Positions 7,570 through 17,435 of a DNA stretch of 64,000 bases are shown piece by piece. Position numbers and translations under genes: made by a program. The notes beneath the pieces were generated by a model. The model saw only the letters and a list, made by a program, of their open reading frames with translations, was not told the origin of the DNA and did not search any database. Source of the stretch: Reichenbachiella faecimaris (lineage in GTDB: Bacteria > Bacteroidota > Bacteroidia > Cytophagales > Cyclobacteriaceae); assembly GCF_900176375.1 (NCBI RefSeq), contig NZ_FWYF01000002.1:904161-968160 (forward strand), in the 5' to 3' direction. The number at the start of each line of letters is the position of its first letter. Within the stretch, counting starts at the first letter, position 1.

Positions 7570-8652
7570 TTGAGAAATATTAATAAGCCTTTAAAGGTAG
7601 ATCAGCGACATTCAAAAGAAGATTGGTTTTCACGACAACTATTAGAATGGTATCATATCCATAAACGTGACCTACCGTGGAGAGAAACCAAAGACCCATT
7701 CAAAGTCTGGTTATCGGAGATTATTTTGCAACAAACGAGGGTGAGTCAAGGCTTGCCTTATTACGTCAAATTTACTGAGGCATTCAATACCATTGAAGAA
7801 TTTGCTCATGCTGATCTTGATGAAATACTAAAGTTATGGCAGGGGCTTGGGTACTATTCTCGGGCAAGAAATATGCACAAATGTGCTGAAATGGTAGTGG
7901 CTGATTATTCTGGTCGCTTCCCTGACAATTTTCAGGAATTGCAAAAACTCAAAGGTGTGGGAAAGTATACTGCGGCTGCGATTGCATCTATTTGCTTTGA
8001 TCAGGCGGTGCCTACGATTGACGGAAATGTCTTTAGGGTGATGTCAAGGCTTTTTGGCATCAGTGATGATATTGCTAAAGCTAGCAGTTTCAAGGTCTTT
8101 TTCAATAGTGCTTTAAGGCTCATCTCTCAGAAAGAGCCTGGAAATTTTAACCAAGCGATGATGGAGTTTGGAGCTACAATCTGCGTACCTAAGGCACCCG
8201 ACTGTGGTGAATGTATGTTCTCAAGCCAATGCTTTGCCAAGCGAAAGGATATGATAGAAGTGCTGCCCATTAAATCCAAAAACATTAAAATAAAATACAG
8301 GTATTTCAACTATCATGTTTTTGCCTTTAAAAATCAGTTGTTGATCAGGCAGCGGTCATCTGGAGATATTTGGACAGGGTTATTCGAATTCGATTTGCAA
8401 GAGACGGAAAAGAGTCTAAAAAGCAGTAACTTTGAAAATGCAAAACTGCAGTATTCGTCTGAAGAAATAGTTCACCAATTGACACATCAGAAGTTGCACA
8501 TACAGTTTCATGTTTATGAATTGGACAATAGGAAGGTTTTCGAACAATTGGGAAAGGATAAAATGATGAAGATTGTTTCGGTAAATGATTTAAGTGATTA
8601 TGCTGTTCCAAAACCGATTGAATTGTTTTTGAATAAGGAGTTTTGTCAGTAA
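7570..8652 (+). CDS. mutY: A/G-specific adenine DNA glycosylase MutY
   Basis: 360 residues with a TTG start. The conserved region begins 30 residues later (RDLPWRETKDPFKVWLSEII), with no nearer ATG or GTG that would retain it. Catalytic Glu lies in LSEIILQQTRV; the helix-hairpin-helix LKGVGKYTAAAIASI is followed by catalytic Asp in PTIDGNVFRV. The [4Fe-4S] ligands are spaced C-x6-C-x2-C-x5-C near residue 197. The C-terminal part (about 240-355) is the NUDIX-like domain that recognises 8-oxoguanine. It removes adenine opposite 8-oxoG. It heads the mutY-ssb-gldE-gldD-recG run. Confidence 0.95.
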   Translation: MRNINKPLKVDQRHSKEDWFSRQLLEWYHIHKRDLPWRETKDPFKVWLSEIILQQTRVSQGLPYYVKFTEAFNTIEEFAHADLDEILKLWQGLGYYSRARNMHKCAEMVVADYSGRFPDNFQELQKLKGVGKYTAAAIASICFDQAVPTIDGNVFRVMSRLFGISDDIAKASSFKVFFNSALRLISQKEPGNFNQAMMEFGATICVPKAPDCGECMFSSQCFAKRKDMIEVLPIKSKNIKIKYRYFNYHVFAFKNQLLIRQRSSGDIWTGLFEFDLQETEKSLKSSNFENAKLQYSSEEIVHQLTHQKLHIQFHVYELDNRKVFEQLGKDKMMKIVSVNDLSDYAVPKPIELFLNKEFCQ

Positions 8653-8688
8653 ATTCAAGATTAGAATCAACCTTAATAACAACAAAAG

Positions 8689-9132
8689 ATGGCAGGAGTA
8701 AATAAAGTAATCCTTTTAGGAAATTTGGGGAAAGACCCAGAAGTAAGACATTTGGAAAACGGCAGAGCTGTAGCGAATTTTTCAATCGCTACGAGTGAAA
8801 CCTATAAAAACAAACAAGGCGAAAAAGTAACCAACACAGAGTGGCACAACGTAGTGCTTTGGACACCTTTGGCCGAAATTGCTGAAAAGTATTTAAACAA
8901 AGGGAATCAGGTTTACATAGAAGGGAAATTGACCTCTCGTTCTTATGAAGACAAAGATGGCGTGACCAAATATATCACTGAAGTGGTTGGGCGCGAAATG
9001 ACGTTGCTTGGTGGGCCGTCTAGACCAGAAGGTGCTTCACCTGCCGCAGATAATAGTACAAGTAACAATCAGGCATCAAGTGATCCGGCCCCTGTTGAAG
9101 AATCCAACGAAATCGACGATTTACCGTTCTAA
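8689..9132 (+). CDS. ssb: Single-stranded DNA-binding protein
   Basis: 147 residues. The OB-fold occupies about 1-108 ([20 protein letters not shown] at the start, WHNVVLW in the middle), followed by a flexible Ser/Asn/Pro-rich linker. It ends in the acidic tip IDDLPF that recruits repair and replication partners. It lies 36 bases after mutY and 22 bases before gldE, so readthrough is likely. This mutY-ssb-gldE-gldD order recurs in Bacteroidota, coupling a housekeeping gene with the gliding genes. Confidence 0.96.
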   Translation: MAGVNKVILLGNLGKDPEVRHLENGRAVANFSIATSETYKNKQGEKVTNTEWHNVVLWTPLAEIAEKYLNKGNQVYIEGKLTSRSYEDKDGVTKYITEVVGREMTLLGGPSRPEGASPAADNSTSNNQASSDPAPVEESNEIDDLPF

Positions 9133-9154
9133 TCAAAAATTGTAATATACGCTA

Positions 9155-10477
9155 ATGGACGACCCACTCCCGGGAAATTTTGTATTGACAGCCTTACTTA
9201 CCAGTGGTGAAATTTACCTATTGGTTTTTAGTCTTATTGGCATTGGTCTCTTGTTCTTGGGGTCTGCCCTAGTTTCAGGATCTGAGGTGGCCTATTTCTC
9301 TCTTTCACATGATCAGCTGCTAGATACAGAGCAGGCACAAACAAAGGCTAGAAAAAAGATTGGACAACTGCTGAGACACCCCAAGCAGCTATTAGCCACT
9401 ATTTTGATATTGAATAATTTTATCAATATCTCGATAGTTATGCTATCCACTTACGTGACAGCTGCCTTACTGGGTGATGTACTTTCGGGTGGCGCGATTA
9501 TAGTTGCCCTGACTGTGGTCATCACTTTTTTAATGGTTTTCTTGGGTGAAATTGTGCCTAAGGTATATGCCAATCAAAATAATATGGCTTTCGCCAAAAG
9601 AACGGCTACTTTGTTGTCACTTTCATTTAAGGTTTTTCATCCTTTGGCATGGCTACTGATTAAAGTGAGTAATGTCATTGAGCGAAGAATAGAAAGAAAG
9701 GGTTATAGAGTGTCAGTAGATGATCTGAATCAGGCTTTAGATCTGGCTGCTGAGGACGAAACCACAGAAGAAGAAAAAGGGATTTTAAAAGGAATTGTAA
9801 ATTTTGGAACGCTATCTGTGAAGCAGATAATGAAATCTCGAATGGATATCACGGCCATAGATTTGGAAACTGATTTTCATGAATTGATGAATCAAATCAA
9901 TAAGACTGGTTATTCCAGAATACCTGTCTTTAAGGAAACCATTGATAAAATAGAAGGTATTCTCTATATCAAAGACCTGTTGCCGCATGTAAGCGAGGAA
10001 GATAATTTCAAATGGCAGGATTTGCTGAGGCCGGGCTTTTTTGTGCCAGAAACCAAAAAAATAGATACACTTTTTAAAGATTTTCAAGAAAAGCGAATCC
10101 ATATCGCCATAGTAGTAGATGAGTATGGAGGGACTTCAGGCTTGATTACCATGGAGGATGTGATTGAAGAAATTGTCGGCGAAATCAATGATGAGTTTGA
10201 CGAAGACTCAGATGTAGCCTACAGTAAATTAGATAGCAATACTTTTATTTTTGAAGGCAAGACGTCACTGATGGACTTTTGTAAATTAGCTGGAGTAGAT
10301 CACAAGACTTTTGATAAAGTGAAAGGTGAGAGTGAGTCGCTAGGTGGTTTATTATTAGAGATCAATTCCATGCTGCCAAATGCAGGTGAGAAGATCGTAT
10401 TTGAGAAATTCTTATTCACCACAGTGGCTGTAAATGATAAAAGAATTAAGAAAATAAGAGTACATATTACAAGATGA
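9155..10477 (+). CDS. gldE: Gliding motility-associated membrane protein GldE
   Basis: 440 residues. A DUF21-type membrane domain spans about 15-180 with hydrophobic segments such as LLVFSLIGIGLLFLGSALV and ALTVVITFLMVFLGEIVPK. A CBS pair spans about 205-325 (IMKSRMDITAID; HIAIVVDEYGGTSGLITMED), followed by a CorC/HlyC C-terminal domain (about 345-435). This CorC-like order is the GldE architecture, and gldD follows directly with a 4-base ATGA overlap, as in other gliding Bacteroidota. GldE is an accessory gliding and T9SS factor; whether it moves ions like CorC is not established. Orthology rests on context as well as domains. Confidence 0.9.
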   Translation: MDDPLPGNFVLTALLTSGEIYLLVFSLIGIGLLFLGSALVSGSEVAYFSLSHDQLLDTEQAQTKARKKIGQLLRHPKQLLATILILNNFINISIVMLSTYVTAALLGDVLSGGAIIVALTVVITFLMVFLGEIVPKVYANQNNMAFAKRTATLLSLSFKVFHPLAWLLIKVSNVIERRIERKGYRVSVDDLNQALDLAAEDETTEEEKGILKGIVNFGTLSVKQIMKSRMDITAIDLETDFHELMNQINKTGYSRIPVFKETIDKIEGILYIKDLLPHVSEEDNFKWQDLLRPGFFVPETKKIDTLFKDFQEKRIHIAIVVDEYGGTSGLITMEDVIEEIVGEINDEFDEDSDVAYSKLDSNTFIFEGKTSLMDFCKLAGVDHKTFDKVKGESESLGGLLLEINSMLPNAGEKIVFEKFLFTTVAVNDKRIKKIRVHITR

Positions 10478-11049
10478 GGAGGAGATGGCCTGTGATGTTA
10501 ATGTTGGTGATTGTTGGATGTGGAAATAATAACTTCAATCCCAAACCCAAAGGTTTTAATAGGATTGACTTAAATCCATCAGCCTATCAAGTGCTGGCAG
10601 ACTCTTTTCCATTCCAAATGGAGTATTCCACACAAGCGAAGATTTTAAAGGACAGTTCTTGGATCGCGGAACGATACTGGTTTGATCTTTACTATGAAAA
10701 ATTAGGCGCAAATATTCAAGTAACTTATAAGCCTGTAAAAAATGATCGCGACCTTCTGGAAGAGTATTTGATGGATTCGTACAGGCTGACATCTGAGCAC
10801 AAGGTGAAAGCGTATGCCATTGATGAAAGTGTAATCACATTGAATAATGGAATTAAGGCTACTATTATGGAACTTTCAGGTGAAGTGCCTACTCAGTTTC
10901 AGTTTCATGTCACCGACTCCGCTCAGCACTTCTTGAGGTGTGCCCTATATTTCAAGACGGCTACACAGAATGACTCGCTTCGACCAGTGATCAATTATGT
11001 GAAAATGGATATGTTGCACATGCTCAACACACTTACTTGGGATCAATAA
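10474..11049 (+). CDS. gldD: Gliding motility lipoprotein GldD
   Basis: 191 residues. A short signal (RRRWPVMLMLVIVG) ends in a lipobox cysteine at residue 16 (VGCG). The mature part starts with the family signature PKPKGFNRIDLN, then YQVLADSFPFQMEYS, and contains WFDLYYEKLGANIQVTYKPV. Length is normal for GldD. It overlaps gldE by 4 bases, a sign of translational coupling. In Flavobacterium, GldD is a lipoprotein essential for gliding and T9SS function. gldB lies about 6 kb away on the other strand. Confidence 0.93.
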   Translation: MRRRWPVMLMLVIVGCGNNNFNPKPKGFNRIDLNPSAYQVLADSFPFQMEYSTQAKILKDSSWIAERYWFDLYYEKLGANIQVTYKPVKNDRDLLEEYLMDSYRLTSEHKVKAYAIDESVITLNNGIKATIMELSGEVPTQFQFHVTDSAQHFLRCALYFKTATQNDSLRPVINYVKMDMLHMLNTLTWDQ

Positions 11050-11058
11050 TCCATAGGC

Positions 11059-13155
11059 ATGTCAAGCTTCATGGATACAAAAATAGAGTTTCTAAAAGGA
11101 GTAGGCCCAGCCAAGGCCAGGCTACTAAATGAAGAACTGAGTATCCAGACCTATCACGACCTTATTCATTATTTTCCTTTCAGATATGAGGATCGTTCGC
11201 AATTTCATACCATTGACCAGATTGGACCAGATAGCGAAAATGTTCAGATCAAAGGAGTATTAGATCGAGTGGAGGTCGTTGGAGGAGCAAGGAAACAGCG
11301 GCTTACAGCTGTATTTAGAGACCCTACAGGTCAAATTGAATTGATTTGGTTCAAGGGTGTGAAATGGATGAAAAGTAAGCTGAAACTCGGGATTCCATAT
11401 ATTGTTTATGGTAAACCTTCACTCTTTCAAACAAAATTTTCAATTAGTCATCCTGAGATAGAAATCATGACGCCTGCGAATGAGGTGGGTAAAAAAACCA
11501 TGCTTCCCGTGTACTCTACCACGGAAAAGCTCAAAAGAAAATTTGTAGACAGTAAAGCTATCGCTAAGCTTCAGTTGGAGCTGATTAGCACTAGAGGGTT
11601 TAGTGTAGTAGAGATTGTGGACAAAGCAGTACTGAACGAAATGAATTTGGTCGATTTGACTACCGCGTTGCGAAATATTCATTTTCCTACGGATGCGCTT
11701 GTAAAAAATAAAGCACTTGAACGACTCAAATTTGATGAACTTTTTTTTATTCAACTTAAAATATTCAGAGAGAAGTCAGATCAGAAAGAAGTTCATAAAG
11801 GGATCATTTTTCAAAAGAGCCATTTAGTGCATGAGTTTTATGAAAAGCACATTCCCTTTGAGTTAACGGGTTCTCAAAAGCAGGTAATCAAAGAAATATA
11901 CTCAGATCTGCAATCTGGCTATCAAATGAATAGGCTCTTGCAGGGTGACGTAGGTAGTGGGAAGACCATTACAGCATTTGTTTGCATGCTGATTGCGATA
12001 GGTAGTGGTTTTCAAACCACCATCATGGCGCCAACAGAAATACTGGCCATTCAGCATTATCAGGGGCTTTCTGAGTACTGTGATAAGCTTGGACTCACCA
12101 TTCGGCTGATTACTGGTTCCACGAAAAAGAGTGATCGTAAAAAATACCTGGATGAGTTGGTTTCTGGTGAAATGAATATTCTCGTAGGCACTCATGCACT
12201 GATCGAAAATGATGTACAGTTTAATCGCCTAGGCCTGGCAGTAATTGATGAGCAGCACAGGTTTGGTGTGGCTCAGCGTGCCAAACTTTGGCAAAAAAAC
12301 AAACATGTCTATCCACACGTGCTAGTGATGACAGCTACACCTATTCCACGGACATTGGCTATGACACTATATGGAGATTTGGAAGTTTCTACCATTCGTG
12401 AATTGCCCAAAGGCAGAAAGCCCATTAAAACCTCTCATCTCTACGACTCTTCCAGGTTGAAATTATTTGGATTTATCCAAAGAGAAATTGATCTGGGCAG
12501 GCAGGTGTATATCGTCTATCCATTGATTGAAGAGTCGAGCACCTTGGATTACAAAGATTTGATGGATGGCTACGAAAGCATTTCTAGAGCATTTCCAAAA
12601 GTACCCTTAAGCATACTTCATGGAAGAATGAAGGCCAAGGACAAAGATTTTGAAATGGATCGTTTTGTACGTGGAGAAGCTAAAATCATGGTAGCAACTA
12701 CTGTCATAGAAGTGGGCGTAAACGTACCCAATGCCTCTGTCATGGTGATTGAAAATGCAGAAAGATTTGGCTTGTCCCAGTTGCATCAGCTAAGAGGCAG
12801 GGTTGGTCGTGGAGCTGATCAATCTTACTGTATCTTGATGACAAAGAAGAAAATATCAAAAGAGGCTAGGGCACGAATAGGCTGCATGGTGGCCACTACT
12901 GATGGTTTTGAAATAGCGGAAAAGGATTTGGAGCTAAGAGGGCCAGGAGACTTGATGGGCACACAGCAGAGTGGGTTACTTGATCTTAAAGTGGCAGACC
13001 TGACCACAGATGGAGTACTCTTGAAACGAGCCAGATTGCTGGCAGAGAGGATTATTGCTGATGATCCAGAATTAACCAGTCCAGCACATGCTCGAATGTC
13101 ACGTCATCTTAACAAAAATCAGATAGCTACACTAAAGTGGAGTGCCATTTCTTAG
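11059..13155 (+). CDS. recG: ATP-dependent DNA helicase RecG
   Basis: 698 residues, full length. An N-terminal wedge/OB region lies about 50-160; Walker A is in LLQGDVGSGKTITAF (about 294-308); the DExH box reads DEQH in VIDEQHRFGV; motif III is MTATPIPRTLAMTLYGDL; motif VI is QLRGRVGRG. RecG reverses stalled replication forks and processes recombination intermediates. The next ATG at 11071 (MDTKIEFLKGVG) is an equally reasonable start. The gene begins 9 bases after gldD, so it probably belongs to the same transcript, which ends at a strong hairpin just downstream. Confidence 0.95.
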   Translation: MSSFMDTKIEFLKGVGPAKARLLNEELSIQTYHDLIHYFPFRYEDRSQFHTIDQIGPDSENVQIKGVLDRVEVVGGARKQRLTAVFRDPTGQIELIWFKGVKWMKSKLKLGIPYIVYGKPSLFQTKFSISHPEIEIMTPANEVGKKTMLPVYSTTEKLKRKFVDSKAIAKLQLELISTRGFSVVEIVDKAVLNEMNLVDLTTALRNIHFPTDALVKNKALERLKFDELFFIQLKIFREKSDQKEVHKGIIFQKSHLVHEFYEKHIPFELTGSQKQVIKEIYSDLQSGYQMNRLLQGDVGSGKTITAFVCMLIAIGSGFQTTIMAPTEILAIQHYQGLSEYCDKLGLTIRLITGSTKKSDRKKYLDELVSGEMNILVGTHALIENDVQFNRLGLAVIDEQHRFGVAQRAKLWQKNKHVYPHVLVMTATPIPRTLAMTLYGDLEVSTIRELPKGRKPIKTSHLYDSSRLKLFGFIQREIDLGRQVYIVYPLIEESSTLDYKDLMDGYESISRAFPKVPLSILHGRMKAKDKDFEMDRFVRGEAKIMVATTVIEVGVNVPNASVMVIENAERFGLSQLHQLRGRVGRGADQSYCILMTKKKISKEARARIGCMVATTDGFEIAEKDLELRGPGDLMGTQQSGLLDLKVADLTTDGVLLKRARLLAERIIADDPELTSPAHARMSRHLNKNQIATLKWSAIS

Positions 13156-13162
13156 GCATAAA

Positions 13163-13188
13163 AAAACCATTCCTTTTGGAATGGTTTT
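13163..13188. terminator. Bidirectional terminator after recG
   Basis: An 11-bp perfect stem (AAAACCATTCC / GGAATGGTTTT) with a TTTT loop. T-rich on both strands, it sits between the convergent ends of recG and the zinc-ribbon membrane protein gene. Confidence 0.85.
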
Positions 13189-13210
13189 GATTTCTTGAGC
13201 TCACTGGCAA

Positions 13211-13948
13211 TTATGAACCAGCCTCAGTTGGTGCCTTTAAGCGAGCAATAGTAAATGATTTTTTCTCCTTGTGACCACAATATCCACAAGTGAAATATTT
13301 CACCAATTCCCCATCAGATTCGGCAGTAGCCGATTGTATGATTTCTTCCTTGTTGACTCTCAACGTTTGGTAATTGCACTCATTGCATTTGAGTGCATGA
13401 AGTCTGCCATTATACTTTTCGATTTTAGTATATCCTGTCTCTTCATCGATCCATACATCATAGTCCACTGAGAATGCATCTTCTTCAGCCTGCATACCCT
13501 CGTCTAGATAAACATCTTCCTCCTCCTCACTCAATAATTTCATCTGGCGGCCTTCAGGAGAAATCCTGGGAGAGAATCTCAAAAGCTTTAATCTCTTTTC
13601 AATATAAAATGGGTAATAGAATTTCAAAATGTTTTGAACAATAACACCAGCAATAATGGCGAACATGGTGCTTACAAATAGTCGTACAAAGAACCACATC
13701 ATGCCAGATTCGGCTACCAGTGTATTGGCATATACGGCCAATGCGATGATGATCAACAGCGCACTGTACCATAGTAAGTTGATTTCATACATGTTGATGT
13801 AGTCATACTTTTCTTTATGGTCTTTGGTGATCATCAGTTTGAATAGATGACCGACAAGGATCAATAAACCGACAGCCGCAATCGCATACGAAACATAATT
13901 TCCGTACAGATTCCAGGTATCTAGTAGGCCTTGATCAATTTTATTCAT
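13211..13948 (-). CDS. Membrane protein with C-terminal zinc ribbon, unknown function
   Basis: 245 residues. Three hydrophobic helices (about 18-40, 57-78, 85-108) are followed by an acidic linker (LLSEEEEDVYLDEG). A compact metal-binding module comes last, with two CxxC pairs (CNEC near 188, CGYC near 221) separated by about 30 residues. The cysteine spacing suggests a treble-clef or rubredoxin-like zinc ribbon on the cytoplasmic face. No catalytic motif is seen and the family is not recognised. It may be a membrane-tethered nucleic-acid or protein-binding factor; that is inference. It is convergent with recG and downstream of rho, but separated from rho by a terminator and 275 bases. Confidence 0.75.
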   Translation of the reverse strand: MNKIDQGLLDTWNLYGNYVSYAIAAVGLLILVGHLFKLMITKDHKEKYDYINMYEINLLWYSALLIIIALAVYANTLVAESGMMWFFVRLFVSTMFAIIAGVIVQNILKFYYPFYIEKRLKLLRFSPRISPEGRQMKLLSEEEEDVYLDEGMQAEEDAFSVDYDVWIDEETGYTKIEKYNGRLHALKCNECNYQTLRVNKEEIIQSATAESDGELVKYFTCGYCGHKEKKSFTIARLKAPTEAGS

Positions 13949-14168
13949 AGCGTTAAGCTTTAAGTAAAGTGGATTCTAATATTCTTTGCCTTCAAAATTC
14001 AACAAATGATTCTGGTCATGAGTTGCTCCAGCTTATTTCCAAATATAGATAAAATGATCTTCTGTAGGAGTTAAGCGGAATTAAATTTATAAAAAAAATC
14101 AATCAGTTCAAACGATTAATTAAGCGGCACTCTTGTTGGAATATTATAATTGTGACTGAATAAAATGC

Positions 14169-14202
14169 AAAAAGCCATTCCGATAATTCGGAATGGCTTT
14201 TT
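14169..14202 (-). terminator. Rho-independent terminator of rho
   Basis: A perfect 15-bp stem (AAAAAGCCATTCCGA / TCGGAATGGCTTTTT) with a TAAT loop, 22 bases after the rho stop. The remainder of 13949-14223 is AT-rich and shows no gene. Confidence 0.88.
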
Positions 14203-14223
14203 CATGTATTTTGTCTAACGGTT

Positions 14224-15843
14224 TTAGCCGTTCATGGAAACCAAAAATTCTTGGTTGTTTCTTGTGCCTTTCATTTTGCCAAGCAAGAATTCCATGGCTT
14301 CGTTTGAGTTCATGTCGTCCATGAATTTTCTCAGAATCCAGATACGAGCCAACTCCTCTTTGTCGATCAATAGATCTTCTCTCCTCGTACCAGAAGCAGG
14401 AATATCGATAGCAGGATAAACTCGCTTGTTGGAAAGTTTTCTGTCCAGCTGAAGTTCCATATTACCCGTACCTTTGAATTCTTCAAAGATCACTTCATCC
14501 ATTTTAGAGCCCGTCTCAATCAATGCTGTTGCAAGGATAGTCAGCGAACCGCCGTTTTCCACGTTTCTGGCTGCTCCAAAAAATCTCTTTGGTTTGTGTA
14601 GTGCATTAGCATCCACCCCACCAGAAAGAATTTTGCCACTGGATGGTACCACTGTGTTGTGCGCTCTTGCGAGTCGAGTGATGGAATCCAAAAGGATTAC
14701 TACGTCGTGTCCACATTCTACCATTCTTTTGGCTTTCTCCAAAACAATGTTGGCAACCTTTACGTGTCTTTCAGCTTGCTCATCAAAAGTAGAAGCAATC
14801 ACTTCAGCTTTTACACTTCTTGCCATGTCTGTTACTTCCTCAGGTCTTTCATCGATCAATAAGATCATTAGATAAACCTCTGGATGATTTTCAGCGATAG
14901 CGTTAGCTACATTTTTAAGTAAAACGGTTTTACCTGTTTTAGGCTGAGCTACGATCATACCTCTTTGGCCTTTCCCAATAGGAGAGAACATGTCCATTAC
15001 TCTAGTAGAGTAATCACTGGCTTTGTAGCACAAGTTTAGTTTCTCCTCAGGGAAGAGTGGAGTTAGGTATTCGAAAGGAACTCTATCTCTGATTTCTTCA
15101 GTAGTCTTTCCGTTTACAGAACTTACTCTAAGCAGAGCGAAGTATTTTTCACCATCTTTTGGTGGACGAATCTGACCTAAAACAGAGTCTCCAGTTTTTA
15201 AACCAAACAATTTGATTTGTGAAGGAGACACATAAATATCATCTGGGCTGGCCAGGTAGTTGTAGTCACCAGATCTCAAGAAGCCATAGCCATCTTGCAT
15301 GATCTCCAACACACCACCATTTTCGATGACACCGTCAAATTCTTTCACTTTTTCGTTGTACTCGGCTCTCTTAGATTTTTGATCAGGCCTTCTGTCCCTT
15401 CTCTCTCCTCTATCGTTGCGATCACCTTTGTCTTTTCTTTCTTCCTTATCTTTTGGTGCTCTGTCCTTAGATTCTGGTTTGGCATCGTCTTTCTTTTCTC
15501 CTTTGGGTTTGTCAGACTTTTCAGTTCTGTCTTTAGCCTCTGGTTTTTTTGATTTAGACTCAGCTTCCAGATTGAAGTCACTCAAAAGATCGTCAGACGA
15601 CTTTGATTTTGTCTTCTCTGGTTTTGATTCTTTTTTGTTTTCTGCATTTTCAGCAGGCTGTTCTTTCTTTTGCTCTTCAGCCTTTCTATCAGCGGCAGGC
15701 TTTGGGTTGATTGCCTGCTCGTCAAGAATTTTGTATATCAGATCCTTCTTCGCAGCTTTCTTGTAGTTTTTGATGCCCAGACTCTCAGCAATTTCTTTAA
15801 GCTCAGATAGCAGTCTGTCATTCAATTCTTCAATTTTATACAT
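14224..15843 (-). CDS. rho: Transcription termination factor Rho
   Basis: 539 residues, about 120 longer than E. coli Rho. Rho_N helices occupy residues 1-45. Residues about 46-165 are a highly charged Lys/Glu/Asp/Arg low-complexity insertion. The cold-shock-like RNA-binding domain follows ([20 protein letters not shown]), then the hexameric ATPase with Walker A in [16 protein letters not shown] and Walker B in [16 protein letters not shown]. Long insertions here are common in Bacteroidota Rho; they may add RNA contacts or phase behaviour. The gene is monocistronic with its own terminator. The upstream 15844-16142 gap is AT-rich and holds only the divergent serS promoter candidate. Confidence 0.96.
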   Translation of the reverse strand: MYKIEELNDRLLSELKEIAESLGIKNYKKAAKKDLIYKILDEQAINPKPAADRKAEEQKKEQPAENAENKKESKPEKTKSKSSDDLLSDFNLEAESKSKKPEAKDRTEKSDKPKGEKKDDAKPESKDRAPKDKEERKDKGDRNDRGERRDRRPDQKSKRAEYNEKVKEFDGVIENGGVLEIMQDGYGFLRSGDYNYLASPDDIYVSPSQIKLFGLKTGDSVLGQIRPPKDGEKYFALLRVSSVNGKTTEEIRDRVPFEYLTPLFPEEKLNLCYKASDYSTRVMDMFSPIGKGQRGMIVAQPKTGKTVLLKNVANAIAENHPEVYLMILLIDERPEEVTDMARSVKAEVIASTFDEQAERHVKVANIVLEKAKRMVECGHDVVILLDSITRLARAHNTVVPSSGKILSGGVDANALHKPKRFFGAARNVENGGSLTILATALIETGSKMDEVIFEEFKGTGNMELQLDRKLSNKRVYPAIDIPASGTRREDLLIDKEELARIWILRKFMDDMNSNEAMEFLLGKMKGTRNNQEFLVSMNG

Positions 15844-16111
15844 GATAATTAATTAGTAGAAATTGTGCTTAATGATATAAGCGTATTGAAATGAAATATT
15901 TTTGAAATATTATAGTAATGAAGATTGGCCTATTGTGATTAGCTGGATGGCTATCTAAGCCCAAATGCATATAAGTGCCACAATTATATGACAACAAATA
16001 TTATAACACAAATTTACTCAAAAATATTTGTATTGCCCTTAAATAAGCAAAAAGTACATTTTTATTACCTGATTCTTTGTGGTTCTATAGCTTTCGTCTC
16101 AACTGATCGTA

Positions 16112-16119
16112 TAAATTTG
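16112..16119 (+). promoter_or_regulatory. Candidate promoter -7 element for serS
   Basis: TAAATTTG is a perfect TAnnTTTG match 24 bases before the serS ATG. A TTTCG near 16092 could serve as a degenerate -33 box. Confidence 0.5.
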
Positions 16120-16142
16120 CCCTTTCAAAAAATCAGAATACT

Positions 16143-17417
16143 ATGCTAATTGTTTCAGACATTAGAGAAAACAGGCCTGAATTCATCGCAGGATTAGAAA
16201 AGAGAGGCATGGCTGACGCCACCGCCTTACTGGATGAGGTGTTGGCTTTGGACGAAAAAAGGAAAAGTACGCAAACCAAACTTGATGAGCTACTTGCCGA
16301 GTCCAATAAAATTTCTAAGTCGATTGGCTTGTTGATGAAAGAAGGGAAGCAGGACGAGGCAAACCAAGCAAAGGCCAAAACTTCTGAACTAAAGTCCCAA
16401 ACCAAAGAGCTGGGACAGGTACTAGAAGAAACAAAACAGGAACTTGATGATAAATTGTATCAAATTCCGAATATCCCAAACGAAGAAGTACCAGCTGGTA
16501 ACAGTGAAGATGACAATGAGGTATTGTACACAGTTGACCAATTACCTGAATTGGGAGATGACGCCCTGCCTCACTGGGAATTGATAAAAAATTATGACAT
16601 TATTGATTTCGACCTTGGCGTCAAAATTACTGGAGCAGGATTTCCTGTATACAAAGGCAAAGGTGCTCGACTACAGCGTGCATTGGTCAATTTCTTTTTG
16701 GATGAGGCTGATCACCAGGGCTATGATGAAGTACAACCACCAGTAGTGATCAATGAAGCTTCAGGCCGTGGGACTGGTCAGCTGCCAGATAAAGAGGGGC
16801 AGATGTATCACATTACTGATTCTGACTTGTACCTGATCCCAACTGCTGAGGTGCCTATCACCAACCTTTACCGAGATGTGATTGTGGATGAAAAAGATTT
16901 GCCGATTAAGAACGTAGGATTTACGCCTTGTTTTAGAAGGGAAGCAGGTTCTTGGGGCGCGCATGTGAGGGGGTTAAACAGATTACATCAATTTGATAAA
17001 GTGGAGATCGTACAGGTACAGCATCCTGATAAGTCTTTCGATACATTGATAGAAATGAGAGATCATGTAGAAGGACTTTTGAAACGTCTAGAATTACCTT
17101 ATAGAATATTGAAGCTTTGCGCGGGTGATTTAGGCTTTACTTCTAATATCACTTATGACTTTGAAGTATATTCTGCTGCTCAGAAAAGGTGGTTGGAAGT
17201 GAGTTCTGTGAGTAATTTCAAAACGTACCAAGCCAATCGTTTGAAATTGAGATATAGGGATGCGGACAATAACAAACACCTGCTTCACACTTTGAATGGC
17301 AGTGCCCTGGCTCTCCCTAGGATCATTGCTGCAATTTTAGAAAACGGACAAACTCCTGAAGGCATCAAAATTCCAGCTGCTTTGCATCAATATGCTGGAT
17401 TCGAAACTATTTCGTAG
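16143..17417 (+). CDS. serS: Seryl-tRNA synthetase
   Basis: 424 residues, full length. The N-terminal antiparallel coiled coil (about 28-105) binds the long variable arm of tRNA-Ser. The class II core has motif 2 in FRREAGSWGAHVRGLNRLHQ and motif 3 in NGSALALPRIIAAILEN. It charges tRNA-Ser with serine and can charge tRNA-Sec. A GNAT gene follows 18 bases later on the same strand, so the two are probably cotranscribed. The start gives the normal N-terminus MLIVSDIRENRPEF. Confidence 0.97.
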   Translation: MLIVSDIRENRPEFIAGLEKRGMADATALLDEVLALDEKRKSTQTKLDELLAESNKISKSIGLLMKEGKQDEANQAKAKTSELKSQTKELGQVLEETKQELDDKLYQIPNIPNEEVPAGNSEDDNEVLYTVDQLPELGDDALPHWELIKNYDIIDFDLGVKITGAGFPVYKGKGARLQRALVNFFLDEADHQGYDEVQPPVVINEASGRGTGQLPDKEGQMYHITDSDLYLIPTAEVPITNLYRDVIVDEKDLPIKNVGFTPCFRREAGSWGAHVRGLNRLHQFDKVEIVQVQHPDKSFDTLIEMRDHVEGLLKRLELPYRILKLCAGDLGFTSNITYDFEVYSAAQKRWLEVSSVSNFKTYQANRLKLRYRDADNNKHLLHTLNGSALALPRIIAAILENGQTPEGIKIPAALHQYAGFETIS

Positions 17418-17435
17418 GATATACGAACAATAGGC

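Noticed and set aside
8345-8785. 146-codon minus-strand frame across mutY and ssb
   Set aside because: It spans two well-supported genes on the other strand.
15295-15766. Phe/Ser-rich plus-strand frames and a second minus-strand frame inside rho
   Set aside because: They are by-products of the charged repetitive insertion of Rho.
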